The translations under genes were made by a program, and so were the position numbers. The notes beneath the pieces are model-generated. The model worked only from the letters and a program-made list of their open reading frames with translations, did no database searches and was not told the DNA's origin. From contig CAZSPC010000007.1 of assembly GCA_964608745.1 (NCBI GenBank), positions 1 through 46,862 of the forward strand: a DNA stretch of 46,862 nt, written 5' to 3'. The DNA comes from UBA12079 sp964608745 (GTDB lineage Bacteria; Patescibacteriota; Minisyncoccia; Phycocordibacterales; UBA12079). This document shows, piece by piece, positions 8,057 through 15,860 of this stretch (within the stretch, counting starts at the first letter, position 1; the number at the start of each line of letters is the position of its first letter).

Positions 8057-8464
8057 ATGGATTGTTTATTCTGCAAAATCATAAAAGGAGAAATCCCAAG
8101 TCATAAAATTTACGAAGACGAAAATGTTTTGGCTTTTTTAGATATTAACCCAGTAAATCCTGGGCACACTTTGGTGATACCGAAAAAACATTCAAGAAAT
8201 ATTTTTGATATTGAAAAAGAAGACTTAGAAAATGTTGTAAATACAGCCCAAAAAATCTGTCCTGCCGTGCAAAAAGCAGTAAACGCAAAGGGAGTGAATG
8301 TAATAAGTAATAACGAACCCGTCGCCGGACAAATTATATTCCACACTCATTTTCATATTATCCCAAGATTTGAAAACGATGGATTAAAACACTGGTCAGG
8401 AAAATCTTATGATGACAAAGAGGGTAAGGAAATCGCAGAAAAAATTAAAACAAAAATAAGATAA
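8057..8464 (+). CDS. HIT-family nucleotide hydrolase (HinT-like)
   Basis: A 135-aa protein beginning MDCLFCKIIKGEIPSHKIYED, the standard opening of bacterial HinT-type proteins, with Zn-type Cys residues (CLFC). The active site HTHFHII lies near residue 97-103. These enzymes hydrolyse adenosine phosphoramidates and related nucleotides. An upstream in-frame ATG at 7925 was rejected because it would lie upstream of the promoter and adds unrelated sequence. The gene is monocistronic and ends at a perfect hairpin at 8463. Confidence 0.88.
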   Translation: MDCLFCKIIKGEIPSHKIYEDENVLAFLDINPVNPGHTLVIPKKHSRNIFDIEKEDLENVVNTAQKICPAVQKAVNAKGVNVISNNEPVAGQIIFHTHFHIIPRFENDGLKHWSGKSYDDKEGKEIAEKIKTKIR

Positions 8465-8491
8465 AATGTGGGTACTGGGTACCCACATTTT
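8463..8491 (+). terminator. HIT gene terminator
   Basis: AAAATGTGGGTAC, TGG loop, exact complement ending in TTTTT; 13 bp. It starts inside the stop codon. Confidence 0.8.
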
Positions 8492-8495
8492 TAAT

Positions 8496-8524
8496 AAATA
8501 GTAGGGGTCGGACCCCTACTATTT
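8496..8524 (-). terminator. pgk terminator
   Basis: AAATAGTAGGGGT, CGG loop, exact complement; 13-bp stem with the same geometry as the adjacent HIT terminator. It directly abuts the pgk stop. Confidence 0.75.
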
Positions 8525-9607
8525 TTATTTTAAAACTTCAATTCCTGGAAGAGTTTCATCTAACATAAACTTGACCATTGCACCTCCACCGGTTGAAATA
8601 AATGTTATCTTATCCTCAAAACCTCTTGTAAACAAAGTGGTATCTCCTCCTCCAATTATCGTCTTTGCGTCGGTTTCTACCATAGCCTCAATTATTTCTT
8701 TTGTTGATTTCTCGAATCCTTTTGGATAATCCCCAAGAGGTCCATTCATCAAAACAAAATTTGAATTTTTTATTATCTCTTCTAACTGCTTAATGCTTTC
8801 ACTGCCGGCATCTAAAATTTTATCATCATCCAAAATTTCATTTGGTTTTTTTTGTTTATTCTTCTGCGTAACAACATCAAGGGGTAAAAATATCTTTGGA
8901 TTTTGAGATAATTCTTTTAAACCAAAATTTTCCTGACTGACCAAAGATTGACCAGTGTTCAAACCTTGTTCTTTGAAGAAATCATTCGCTAACGCTCCTC
9001 CAACAAAAACTACATCAAAGACATTGATGGTTTTTTTAATCAAAGGTAATTTAGTTTTCAATTTATTACCGCCTAAAATAAAAAGTGAGGGTTTGTCAGG
9101 ATTAAAAGAATAAGAAAGATTCTTTATTTCTTCTTCTAATAGTATTCCAGAATAAAACGGTAAAAATTTTGGAATACCAACAATTGAAGCATGTTCACGA
9201 TGCGAATTTGAAAAAGCTTCGTTAACATAAATGTCGCCCAAAGATGCCAACTGTTTTGCAAATTCTTCATCATTATTCACTTCTCCATCGTTTTGTCTTA
9301 AATTTTCTAACATCATAAAACCACTTTGTGGAGACCTAGTCTCCAAAAAGTTTTTAACGAAAGTTAGATCGGGGTAAATATTTTTTAGATAATCAAAAAC
9401 TGGTTTTAAAGTTTCTGTTTTTTCTCTTCCAATATGAGCAAGGATTATTATTTTCGCCCCTTGTTCTTTCAAAAAATCAATTGTTGGTAAAATTTTTTTA
9501 ATCCTAAAATCATTTTGAATAACTCCGTTTTCAATAGGTACATTTAAATCAAGTCTTAATAAAACTTTTTTATTCGCTAAGTTTTCTACTTGAGTTATGT
9601 TTTTCAT
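8525..9607 (-). CDS. pgk: Phosphoglycerate kinase, short form
   Basis: Interconverts 1,3-bisphosphoglycerate and 3-phosphoglycerate with ATP formation. At 360 aa it is shorter than the usual 385-415. N-terminal substrate loop LLRLDLNVP (usually RVDLNVP), AHIGR, the VNEAFSNSHREHASIVGIP motif, GGALANDF, the nucleotide motif NGPLGDYPKGFE, TIIGGGDT and the closing STGGGAMVKFMLDETLPGIE are all present. It lies 5 nt downstream of tpiA with no SD, so it is presumably translated by coupling or without a leader signal. It forms a glycolytic operon with tpiA. Confidence 0.93.
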   Translation of the reverse strand: MKNITQVENLANKKVLLRLDLNVPIENGVIQNDFRIKKILPTIDFLKEQGAKIIILAHIGREKTETLKPVFDYLKNIYPDLTFVKNFLETRSPQSGFMMLENLRQNDGEVNNDEEFAKQLASLGDIYVNEAFSNSHREHASIVGIPKFLPFYSGILLEEEIKNLSYSFNPDKPSLFILGGNKLKTKLPLIKKTINVFDVVFVGGALANDFFKEQGLNTGQSLVSQENFGLKELSQNPKIFLPLDVVTQKNKQKKPNEILDDDKILDAGSESIKQLEEIIKNSNFVLMNGPLGDYPKGFEKSTKEIIEAMVETDAKTIIGGGDTTLFTRGFEDKITFISTGGGAMVKFMLDETLPGIEVLK

Positions 9608-9612
9608 CAGAA

Positions 9613-10380
9613 TTATAAATTATTAGCAATTTTTAAAATCTCACCAAAATGTTTTGGATTTAAACTAGCCTTACCCACAAGTAAACCTGCCACATTCCCA
9701 TTTTCTAAAATGTCTTTGGTGTTTTTTGAATCAACTGACCCACCATAAATTATTTTCGGTAACCTAGTTTTCACTCCATACCTATCCGATAAAATTTTCT
9801 TGATAAAAATTGTCATTTCTTGAATATCTTCTGGTGTCATCGTTTTACTTTTCTTGTTAGTACTAATTGCCCAAACCGGTTCGTAGGCAATCACAATATT
9901 TTTTAGTGCATTTTTTGAAATTCCTTCCAGAGAATCATTAATTTGTCTATCCAGAAAACGAAAATGTTCCATACTATCATTTCTTTCTTTCTCTCCCACA
10001 CATAAAACTACTTTCAAGTCTGCCCGAACAGAAAAAAGTACCTTTTGGCTAATCATTTCGTCTGTTTCCCCCATTGCTCGCCTTTCTGAGTGACCGATAA
10101 TCACATACTCAGCGCCAATATCCTCCAACATCTCTGAAGAAACTTCACCGGTAAATGATCCTTTATTTTTAATAAAAGTATCTTGAGCACCAATAACAAT
10201 CCTATGACCTTTGTAAGCATCAATTAATTTTTTTATATAAACGAAAGGTGGACAAATAACAGTTTGTATATTTTGCAATCGAGAAGCAACTTTTTTGATG
10301 TTATCAAAAATAAATCTAACCTCTGCTTCAGAAGTTGGATTCATCTTCCAATTAGCAACAATCAACTTTTTAGATTTCAT
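9613..10380 (-). CDS. tpiA: Triosephosphate isomerase
   Basis: Interconverts dihydroxyacetone phosphate and glyceraldehyde 3-phosphate. The 255-aa protein shows VANWKMNP with the catalytic Lys, CPPFVYI, GAQD, IIGHSERR with the catalytic His, VLCVGE, AYEPVWAIST with the catalytic Glu and IIYGGSV. Two ATGs are possible. The inner one at 10380 is preferred because the extended -10 (TGcTATAAT) ends 7 nt before it; the outer ATG at 10386 would fall upstream of the expected transcription start. First gene of the tpiA-pgk operon. Confidence 0.94.
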   Translation of the reverse strand: MKSKKLIVANWKMNPTSEAEVRFIFDNIKKVASRLQNIQTVICPPFVYIKKLIDAYKGHRIVIGAQDTFIKNKGSFTGEVSSEMLEDIGAEYVIIGHSERRAMGETDEMISQKVLFSVRADLKVVLCVGEKERNDSMEHFRFLDRQINDSLEGISKNALKNIVIAYEPVWAISTNKKSKTMTPEDIQEMTIFIKKILSDRYGVKTRLPKIIYGGSVDSKNTKDILENGNVAGLLVGKASLNPKHFGEILKIANNL

Positions 10381-10387
10381 AGTCATA

Positions 10388-10396
10388 ATTATAGCA
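10388..10396 (-). promoter_or_regulatory. Extended -10 of leaderless tpiA-pgk
   Basis: The minus strand reads TGcTATAAT, 7 nt, ATG. No good -35, as is common with extended -10 promoters. Confidence 0.6.
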
Positions 10397-10411
10397 TTTT
10401 AGATAAAATTT

Positions 10412-10435
10412 CAATGGCTCATGAGTGAGCCATTG
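10412..10435. repeat. TGGCTCA-family hairpin
   Basis: CAATGGCTCA / TGAGCCATTG with a TGAG loop. Related hairpins are at 19160, 30941, 31026 and 45011. Confidence 0.6.
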
Positions 10436-10464
10436 ACCGTGGCTTTGTTGAGCTGTTTTTTATG

Positions 10465-10583
10465 TGCTTGCTCACGCAAGCTAAAGTCTGGATTGCCGCG
10501 TCATTAGGAAAAAAATTAAAAATCTTGTTACGTAGCATGCTGCGTAACAAGGTTTTTAATTTTTTTCCTGATTCCTCGCAATG
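10465..10583. repeat. Interspersed repeat with a nested 64-nt palindrome
   Basis: Bases 10465-10497 repeat, inverted, the sequence at 45401-45433 (hairpin, then AAAGTCTGGATTGCC), with only loop differences. Bases 10572-10583 give the matching CTCGCAATGACG end. Between them sits an almost perfect palindrome, 10506-10569, centred on GCATGC, which the copy at 45377 lacks. Confidence 0.65.
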
Positions 10584-10597
10584 ACGAAAGGAAAGGA

Positions 10598-10624
10598 AAA
10601 GACGACCGCGGAGCGGTCGTCTTT
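10598..10624. terminator. Bidirectional terminator (pilB 3' side)
   Basis: AAAGACGACCGC and its perfect complement around GGA. On the minus strand it is followed by TTCCTTTCC and lies about 120 nt past the pilB stop, after the structured element. Confidence 0.6.
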
Positions 10625-10632
10625 AATTTTTT

Positions 10633-10740
10633 CAATTTTGGATGAGATTCGGTTTTATTTGTGTGGAAATGGAAGAGGGTGTATATCTAATACAGCGACT
10701 GACATTTCTACACAAATAAAACCGAAGGTCGCCAAAATTG
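10633..10740 (+). ncRNA. Structured element, copy 1 (pair with 36159-36269)
   Basis: A base stem CAATTTTGG/CCAAAATTG, an internal loop (ATGAGA / GGTCG), a 24-bp stem (10648-10671 with 10703-10726) and a 31-nt apical part with a small TGTAT/ATACA hairpin. The second copy has different stem bases that still pair, while ATGAGRTTCG, GAAGARGGYGTAT and CGACTGACATT are conserved. Wobble pairs (G-U) appear when the plus strand is read, favouring that strand. However, both copies sit just after a minus-strand stop codon and before a terminator. Confidence 0.6.
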
Positions 10741-10746
10741 GGAAAA

Positions 10747-12492
10747 TTACTCGGAGATTACGCGAAGTACTTCCTCAATCGTAGTAAACCCCTGCACCGC
10801 CTTAAACATCCCATCCTCAATCATCGTCATCATTCCTTCATTCATTGCTTGTTCTTCAATCTCTTCTGATGTTGCGTTTTTAATAATTAAATCTTTGATA
10901 GTCGGGGTTACATTTAAAATCTCATGGATTCCGAGACGACTACTATAACCATCTGAATTAGCTGTTGTCTTTGGTTTATAGAAAGGCACTTTTGCCCAAG
11001 TTGTTTTTGGGCCAACAATTTTTTCTTTCTTTAAGAAATACAACAACCTATCCAAATCAACAACATTACCCAAAGATTTTAACTCTGATTTATTCAAATA
11101 ATATTTAGTAGCCCCCGGACTAAGTTTTCTAACTAACCTTTGGGCGATAATTACATCTAAAGTAGACACCAATAAAAATGGGTCAACTTTCATATCAATA
11201 AAACGAGGAATGGCTCCAGCAGCTGAGTTGGTATGCAGAGTAGATAGAACCAGATGGCCGGTCAAGGCAGCGTTAACGGCCAGAGAAGCGGTTTCGGTAT
11301 CACGAATCTCACCAACCATAATAACATCCGGGTCTTGCCTAACCAAAGAACGAAGCCCGTCAGAAAACGTAAAACCAATATCGGGCTTGACCTGGGTTTG
11401 ATTTATTCTTGGCATTTGGTATTCAACCGGGTCCTCGATTGTAGAAATATTCACTGCTGGCTCATTTATTTGATCTAACAATGTATACAAGGTGGTTGTC
11501 TTTCCTGAACCAGTTGGACCAGTGGTTAAAATCATTCCTGTCTTATGTTTCATCGCACTATGAATTCGTTCCAAACCATCACCATGAAAACCAAGTTTTT
11601 CCAAAGTAAAACCAGTAGCTGATTCTTTCAATAAACGCATAACAGTTTTTTCACCGTAAAATACAGGTAATACAGAAACACGAAAAGAAACTTTTTGATC
11701 ATCTAATTGAATTTTAAATCGACCATCTTGTGGCAACCTTTTCTCATCCAACTTCAAACTGGACAAAACTTTAATCCTAGCTGTAATACTAGCTGATGCA
11801 TTTTTGGGTAACACCATAGCATCACGTAAAATCCCATCAATTCTATACCGAATAAGTAATTGATTTTCCATTGGCTCAATATGAATATCAGATGCATTTT
11901 GAATAATTGCGTGTTTTAGCAAGGTATCAACAATTTTAATAACAGGTAAGTCTTCGGCAATTTTTTTCAAATCTTTTTCTGAAATATCTTCTTCTTTCTC
12001 GGTAATTTGTTTTAACGATTGAGATTGTTCTTGGATAATGTCACCAAATTCTACTTTAAGAGATCTTTGATATTGTAAAAGTGCCTCTTTGATTGAATCT
12101 TCCCCGGTAAGACGAGGTAAAATCTTTAAGCCAACTTTCTTTTTGATAAAATTAATCGCCTCTAAATCATCCACATCAAGCATAGCCACCTCTAATTCTT
12201 TATCATTTTTTTTGTAAGCAATAATATTGTGGTTCCTGGCAATCGGTTCTGGGATAATTGAAAGAACATCAAAATTAATTTTTGATTTAACCAAGGAAAC
12301 AAAAGGGATGCCCAAAATATGAGCACTAATCCGACGCATCTCATTTTCCGTAATTTTTCCATCTGCTATCAATACTTCGGACAAGTTCTTTTTTTCTTTT
12401 CCAGCAATTTTTTGAGCTTTTGTTAAATCAGCCTTAGAAACAATCCCTGAATCTTCAATAAATTCAAGTAATTTTTTATTATCATTTATCAT
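10747..12492 (-). CDS. pilB: PilB/GspE-type type IV pilus assembly ATPase
   Basis: A hexameric cytoplasmic ATPase that powers pilus extension. The 581-aa protein has an N-terminal MshEN/GspE-N domain (LLEFIEDSG to about 150), then the ATPase: DIHIEP around 205, Walker A GPTGSGKTTTLYTLL near 327, and the Walker B region VGEIRDTETA near 393. STLHTNSAAGAIPRFIDM follows. The Cys4 zinc site usually present after LVRKL is absent (LSPGATKYYLNKSEL). Leaderless start with extended -10 box. No other pil genes are adjacent; comEC is 8 kb away. A structured element follows the stop codon. Confidence 0.92.
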   Translation of the reverse strand: MINDNKKLLEFIEDSGIVSKADLTKAQKIAGKEKKNLSEVLIADGKITENEMRRISAHILGIPFVSLVKSKINFDVLSIIPEPIARNHNIIAYKKNDKELEVAMLDVDDLEAINFIKKKVGLKILPRLTGEDSIKEALLQYQRSLKVEFGDIIQEQSQSLKQITEKEEDISEKDLKKIAEDLPVIKIVDTLLKHAIIQNASDIHIEPMENQLLIRYRIDGILRDAMVLPKNASASITARIKVLSSLKLDEKRLPQDGRFKIQLDDQKVSFRVSVLPVFYGEKTVMRLLKESATGFTLEKLGFHGDGLERIHSAMKHKTGMILTTGPTGSGKTTTLYTLLDQINEPAVNISTIEDPVEYQMPRINQTQVKPDIGFTFSDGLRSLVRQDPDVIMVGEIRDTETASLAVNAALTGHLVLSTLHTNSAAGAIPRFIDMKVDPFLLVSTLDVIIAQRLVRKLSPGATKYYLNKSELKSLGNVVDLDRLLYFLKKEKIVGPKTTWAKVPFYKPKTTANSDGYSSRLGIHEILNVTPTIKDLIIKNATSEEIEEQAMNEGMMTMIEDGMFKAVQGFTTIEEVLRVISE

Positions 12493-12498
12493 AAATAT

Positions 12499-12507
12499 AT
12501 TTTATCA
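12499..12507 (-). promoter_or_regulatory. Extended -10 of leaderless pilB
   Basis: The minus strand reads TGATAAAAT, 6 nt, ATG. Confidence 0.55.
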
Positions 12508-12584
12508 CATTCGTTCTTGTCAGAAAGTTGATAAGAATACAAACCATTTCATATTCACCTTTTCAGTTTATTTTGACCTAGAAA

Positions 12585-12604
12585 AACCCAAATAATCTGG
12601 GTGT
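12585..12604 (-). terminator. Terminator of the exported-protein cluster
   Basis: A short ACCCA/TGGGT stem followed on the minus strand by TTTTTC, about 30 nt past the last stop of the cluster. Confidence 0.5.
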
Positions 12605-12629
12605 AAAATTATATATTTGCTCCAAACAA

Positions 12630-13226
12630 TCAAATACACACATAGGATCTATGCCAACGATCCCGACAATCACCAGTACGATTACTACAACGATCATTAC
12701 TCCTACAACCACTAGGACAAGGGGAACAATTTGACCAGGAACAATCACAGCATTCAACGTAATCATTTACCCACTGCCAAGTACAACAAGATTGTGTATT
12801 ACAAGACCGGCTAGTAGCTGGTTTCGTATCAGAACAATAATTATCATCAACTACCACAGAGTCTAGCTCTCTGGTACAAACTACTGTTCTGGTTTGAACA
12901 CCTCCTCCACAACTCCTAGAGCAACTACTCCAAGAACCAACATTCCAATAGTATGTGCATTCAGAAACAATTGTGTCGTCTGAATAATCCGTATAAAAAG
13001 ACTCCCATTCTATGAATGTTTTAGTAGGAACAAAATACTCTACTAATCCAGAGTGTTTTACTTGTTTACAAACCCCATGTGCGTCAATAAGTTGGTCGGT
13101 TTCTGTGGTTTTAAAACCAGTTCCGATAGTATTAATAGCTAAAACCAATATAGGAATAAGTATGAAAAAAACGAGAGATATAAAAATTCTTTTTTTATTT
13201 AAATTTATTTTTTTTAAAAACAACAT
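12630..13226 (-). CDS. Exported Cys-rich protein with a thrombospondin type 1-like domain
   Basis: A 198-aa protein with a basic N-terminus and one hydrophobic export segment (about 13-32). From about residue 92 the pattern WSSCSRSCGGGVQTRTVVC, with later SCNTQSC, fits a TSP1 repeat, an extracellular adhesion fold mostly known in animals. A Cys-rich tail (NDYVECCDCSWSNC) follows. The neighbour at 13298 shares the YFVP/YFIP-EK-T..EW section and the DYVECCD..WSNC tail, so they are paralogues. Likely a surface or pilus-tip protein held by disulfides, but no function is established. Confidence 0.75.
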   Translation of the reverse strand: MLFLKKINLNKKRIFISLVFFILIPILVLAINTIGTGFKTTETDQLIDAHGVCKQVKHSGLVEYFVPTKTFIEWESFYTDYSDDTIVSECTYYWNVGSWSSCSRSCGGGVQTRTVVCTRELDSVVVDDNYCSDTKPATSRSCNTQSCCTWQWVNDYVECCDCSWSNCSPCPSGCRSNDRCSNRTGDCRDRWHRSYVCI

Positions 13227-13297
13227 ATTTTATTAACCCATCAATTGCTTATATTTTACTGTACTTTTTACTAGATAAAAATAAACAAAATTAAAAA

Positions 13298-14041
13298 TTA
13301 ACGACAAGACCCTGTAGAACTTGTTACAGACCCACCACTGTTACAGTTATAGGTTGTATAGCAGGTGCTACAATTACAACTTACATTTTTATATTTCCAA
13401 CGATCACGAGGATAGCCAGTTCCTGATTTTCCACCATCACACCGAACACAATTAGACCAAACCCAATCACAACATTCTACATAATCTTTCACAGAACAAG
13501 TATCACAACACGAATAACCTGATGAGTAAGAACATGCACTTGATTCAGTCCAAACATCTCCTTCTTCATACACCTGTGTTCCATAAGAACATATATCTAC
13601 AAAGCTCAAATCAGGTAAGTTATTTTCATTAACTGCAGTTTCAAAATGAGTCCATTCCGTACTTGTTTTTTCTGGAATAAAATAATCCTTGGTTGTATTT
13701 ATATTAACAACTTTTTTATATCGCGATAAAAAATATGCAGGACGATTATCTCCTACACGCCAACGAAGATATTGAAACCTAACTTGCTCATATACTTTTT
13801 CAACCTGTGTCATCAAACTCCAATCAGTTTTTTCCCATGGTTTTTCTATAAACTCATCTTTTTTTGACCAATTCTCATCAATCCAAGCCTCTACCTGACC
13901 GCTTTTCACCTCCTCAGAATTAATATTCCATTCTAGTTGAGTCCATGGTTCCAAAGAAAAGGAATATGCTTCAACCTTACCAACCACAACAAAAATAATA
14001 ACAATAGAAAAGATAATTAAAATAATTTGTTTTATGTTCAT
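13298..14041 (-). CDS. Exported Cys-rich protein, paralogue of the TSP1-like gene
   Basis: 247 aa, with an N-terminal signal/anchor segment (about 5-25). Trp-rich middle part (SLEPWTQLEWN, KPWEKTDWS). The C-terminal half has about 17 Cys residues, including KDYVECCDWVWSNC, which matches the TSP1-like protein downstream. It lacks a clear WSxCSxxCG motif, so the TSP1 core is diverged or missing. The protein ends in a Ser/Gly/Thr-rich tail. Same-strand cluster with 12630-18609; no SD. Confidence 0.7.
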   Translation of the reverse strand: MNIKQIILIIFSIVIIFVVVGKVEAYSFSLEPWTQLEWNINSEEVKSGQVEAWIDENWSKKDEFIEKPWEKTDWSLMTQVEKVYEQVRFQYLRWRVGDNRPAYFLSRYKKVVNINTTKDYFIPEKTSTEWTHFETAVNENNLPDLSFVDICSYGTQVYEEGDVWTESSACSYSSGYSCCDTCSVKDYVECCDWVWSNCVRCDGGKSGTGYPRDRWKYKNVSCNCSTCYTTYNCNSGGSVTSSTGSCR

Positions 14042-14059
14042 GTTTTATTTTTTAAATTG

Positions 14060-14656
14060 CTATCTAGACTTAAGGAGTTTTATATCATCCTGAAGTTGTA
14101 AAATGGCTTCATTCTGCATCTTAATTATACCAAGCACCGGAACAATTAATTTTGGGTAGTCAACGGTTTTATATCCAATAGAATTTGTATGAACAAATTC
14201 TGGAAAATACTCTTCAACCTCCTGGGCAATTATACCACTGTCCAGCTCACCACTAATTCCCCACTCAAAATACACTGGGTTAATTTTCAAGATATTTAAA
14301 AAAGAATTCTCATCCATTAATTGAATATTTTGTTTAAATCGACGATCTGATGAGTATAAAAAAGCATCAGCTTCAATGTTTCCTTCGACATCTAATTTTT
14401 CATTTGGACTCACTGTTCCAATACCTAAATTACCACTCAAATATCCATCACCAAAAACAGACAAGGCATCAATACCCAAACCGGCACTTTTGATTTGGTT
14501 TTCTGTTCCTACATTGATTGGTGCAGAAACATTTCCGTTGGGTGGTCCTTGGGTTGGGCCTGTCCAAGCATAGACATAATTAACACCGATCGTCAATACA
14601 AACGCAAAAAGGATTATTTTTATTGTTTGAATTATTTCTGTTTTTAAAAAATTCAT
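14060..14656 (-). CDS. Secreted protein with a peptidase S74 (intramolecular chaperone) domain
   Basis: A 198-aa protein with an N-terminal hydrophobic segment, then WTGPTQGPPNGNVSAPINVG and LGIGTVSPNEKLDVEGN, a beta-rich stalk section common in CPR surface proteins. The C-terminal half is an S74 domain: SSDRRFKQNI with the Ser/Lys dyad region, YFEWG, GIIAQEVEEYFPEFV and DYPKLIVPVLGIIKMQNEAI. In phage tailspikes this domain helps trimerise a beta-helical fibre and then cuts itself off. This suggests a trimeric surface fibre. Confidence 0.82.
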   Translation of the reverse strand: MNFLKTEIIQTIKIILFAFVLTIGVNYVYAWTGPTQGPPNGNVSAPINVGTENQIKSAGLGIDALSVFGDGYLSGNLGIGTVSPNEKLDVEGNIEADAFLYSSDRRFKQNIQLMDENSFLNILKINPVYFEWGISGELDSGIIAQEVEEYFPEFVHTNSIGYKTVDYPKLIVPVLGIIKMQNEAILQLQDDIKLLKSR

Positions 14657-14693
14657 ATTTATTAATGTTATATAATATTAATTTAATAATTAT

Positions 14694-15440
14694 TTAAAAT
14701 TCTCGATAATCAGTACCACCACAATCATCTGGACAATTCACAAAATTCTCTTCCTTTTCAACCTCACACTCTCCGTTACCACAAATAGGGCCACAATCAT
14801 CCGGACAGTTTTCATAATTTTCCCCTTTGTCTGTCTCGCAATTATCGTCACCGCAAACAGCACCACAATCAACCTCACAATTTATATGGTCTTCGCCGAT
14901 ACCACAATTACCATTCCCACAAAACTCATCCATCCTAACAGCATCAAAATCAACCCAGCCAACCACATCAGACCCCCAAGCATACCCAGTAAAAAAACCC
15001 GTCCCTTCATCAAGGCTAACCCCATACCCTTCATTAGTATCACTCATTTTAATCCAACCGTCCCAGCCATCAACCTCATCCGCTCCAGCTAAAGCCTGCG
15101 CCCAACCTACTATATTACCGTTACCAACAAGTTTTGCCCCATGGTTTGGTGCTTCCGGATATCCAGAGGTTGGAGCAAAATCAACCCAGCCAATATTATC
15201 AGACCAAGCATAACCAGAGAAGTTGCCACTCGGACCATCAATGCTAACCGAATAACCAACCCCATGAGTATCATCACCGTCATTAGTCATCTTTATCCAA
15301 CCAATAGTATCAGACCAAGCATAACCAACGAGAGAACCAGATGTAGATTGCACTTGCTTTTGGTGAGTTAGAAAAACTACAGCCAGAATAAACACCAAAA
15401 CAAAAAAAGTTATTAATATTTTGTACGTTTTTTTAATCAT
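14694..15440 (-). CDS. Exported repeat protein (GYAWSDxIGW repeats and CGNGxC tail)
   Basis: 248 aa, with an N-terminal membrane segment (about 8-28). Three GYAWSD/GSD-x-x-GW(I/V) repeats alternate with Gly-rich loops. The C-terminus has three modules of the form CGNGNCGIGEDHINCEVDCG, each with four Cys and acidic residues, suggesting disulfide and perhaps calcium binding. One more such module closes the 451-aa protein at 15861. The ATG overlaps the TAA of the 105-aa gene upstream by one base (TAATG), so translation is coupled. Confidence 0.72.
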   Translation of the reverse strand: MIKKTYKILITFFVLVFILAVVFLTHQKQVQSTSGSLVGYAWSDTIGWIKMTNDGDDTHGVGYSVSIDGPSGNFSGYAWSDNIGWVDFAPTSGYPEAPNHGAKLVGNGNIVGWAQALAGADEVDGWDGWIKMSDTNEGYGVSLDEGTGFFTGYAWGSDVVGWVDFDAVRMDEFCGNGNCGIGEDHINCEVDCGAVCGDDNCETDKGENYENCPDDCGPICGNGECEVEKEENFVNCPDDCGGTDYREF

Positions 15441-15757
15441 TACTTATTCATCAATGAATCTAATATATCCATTTTTTCCTTAGTGGTTAAATCACTGTCT
15501 GGGTTTAGGGTTTCTTTTTTTTCAACTTTGGTTAAATCTATTTTTTTTGTTTCAGTTAAAGAATCAAGGATATCTGTCTTTTCAACAAGAGTAAATTCTT
15601 TTTGTATTTTTCTATCTTCTACGAAAAGTCGCCTTTCGCCAAACTGAAAACCAACATCAAAATAAGATACACAAACCAAAAGAATGATAACAATAACCGC
15701 TAAAATATAGTGGAGGTTTTGTCGTACAAAATTAATTTTTTTAAAATCTAACTTCAT
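15440..15757 (-). CDS. Small membrane-anchored protein with LTxKEKxDILDSL repeats
   Basis: 105 aa, with one transmembrane helix at about 14-34. The remainder is a charged, probably helical tail in which a short unit (KTDILDSL, KEKMDILDSL) recurs. Unrecognised. It is translationally coupled to the GYAW-repeat gene downstream, which suggests the two products act together at the cell surface. Confidence 0.65.
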   Translation of the reverse strand: MKLDFKKINFVRQNLHYILAVIVIILLVCVSYFDVGFQFGERRLFVEDRKIQKEFTLVEKTDILDSLTETKKIDLTKVEKKETLNPDSDLTTKEKMDILDSLMNK

Positions 15758-15804
15758 TTATATAAATGATACAGCAAAAAAATAAAATAGAAAATAAGAA
15801 TTGT

Positions 15805-15849
15805 GGAAACAAAAACTGCCAGGCTATAAAGTCTGGCAATTTTTGTTTC
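15805..15849 (-). terminator. Terminator inside the surface cluster
   Basis: GGAAACAAAAACTGCCAG pairs with CTGGCAATTTTTGTTTC. It ends the TPR/451-aa unit and splits the cluster into two transcripts. Confidence 0.75.
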
Positions 15850-15860
15850 TTAATATAAGA

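Noticed and set aside
10633..10740. Integron attC site
   Set aside because: The long imperfect palindrome is attC-like in shape, but there are no RYYYAAC/GTTRRRY boxes and no integron integrase; the Xer protein is of the ordinary type.
10581..10784. 67-aa plus-strand frame over the structured element
   Set aside because: It reads through a terminator, the structured element and the antisense of the pilB 3' end; no ribosome site.
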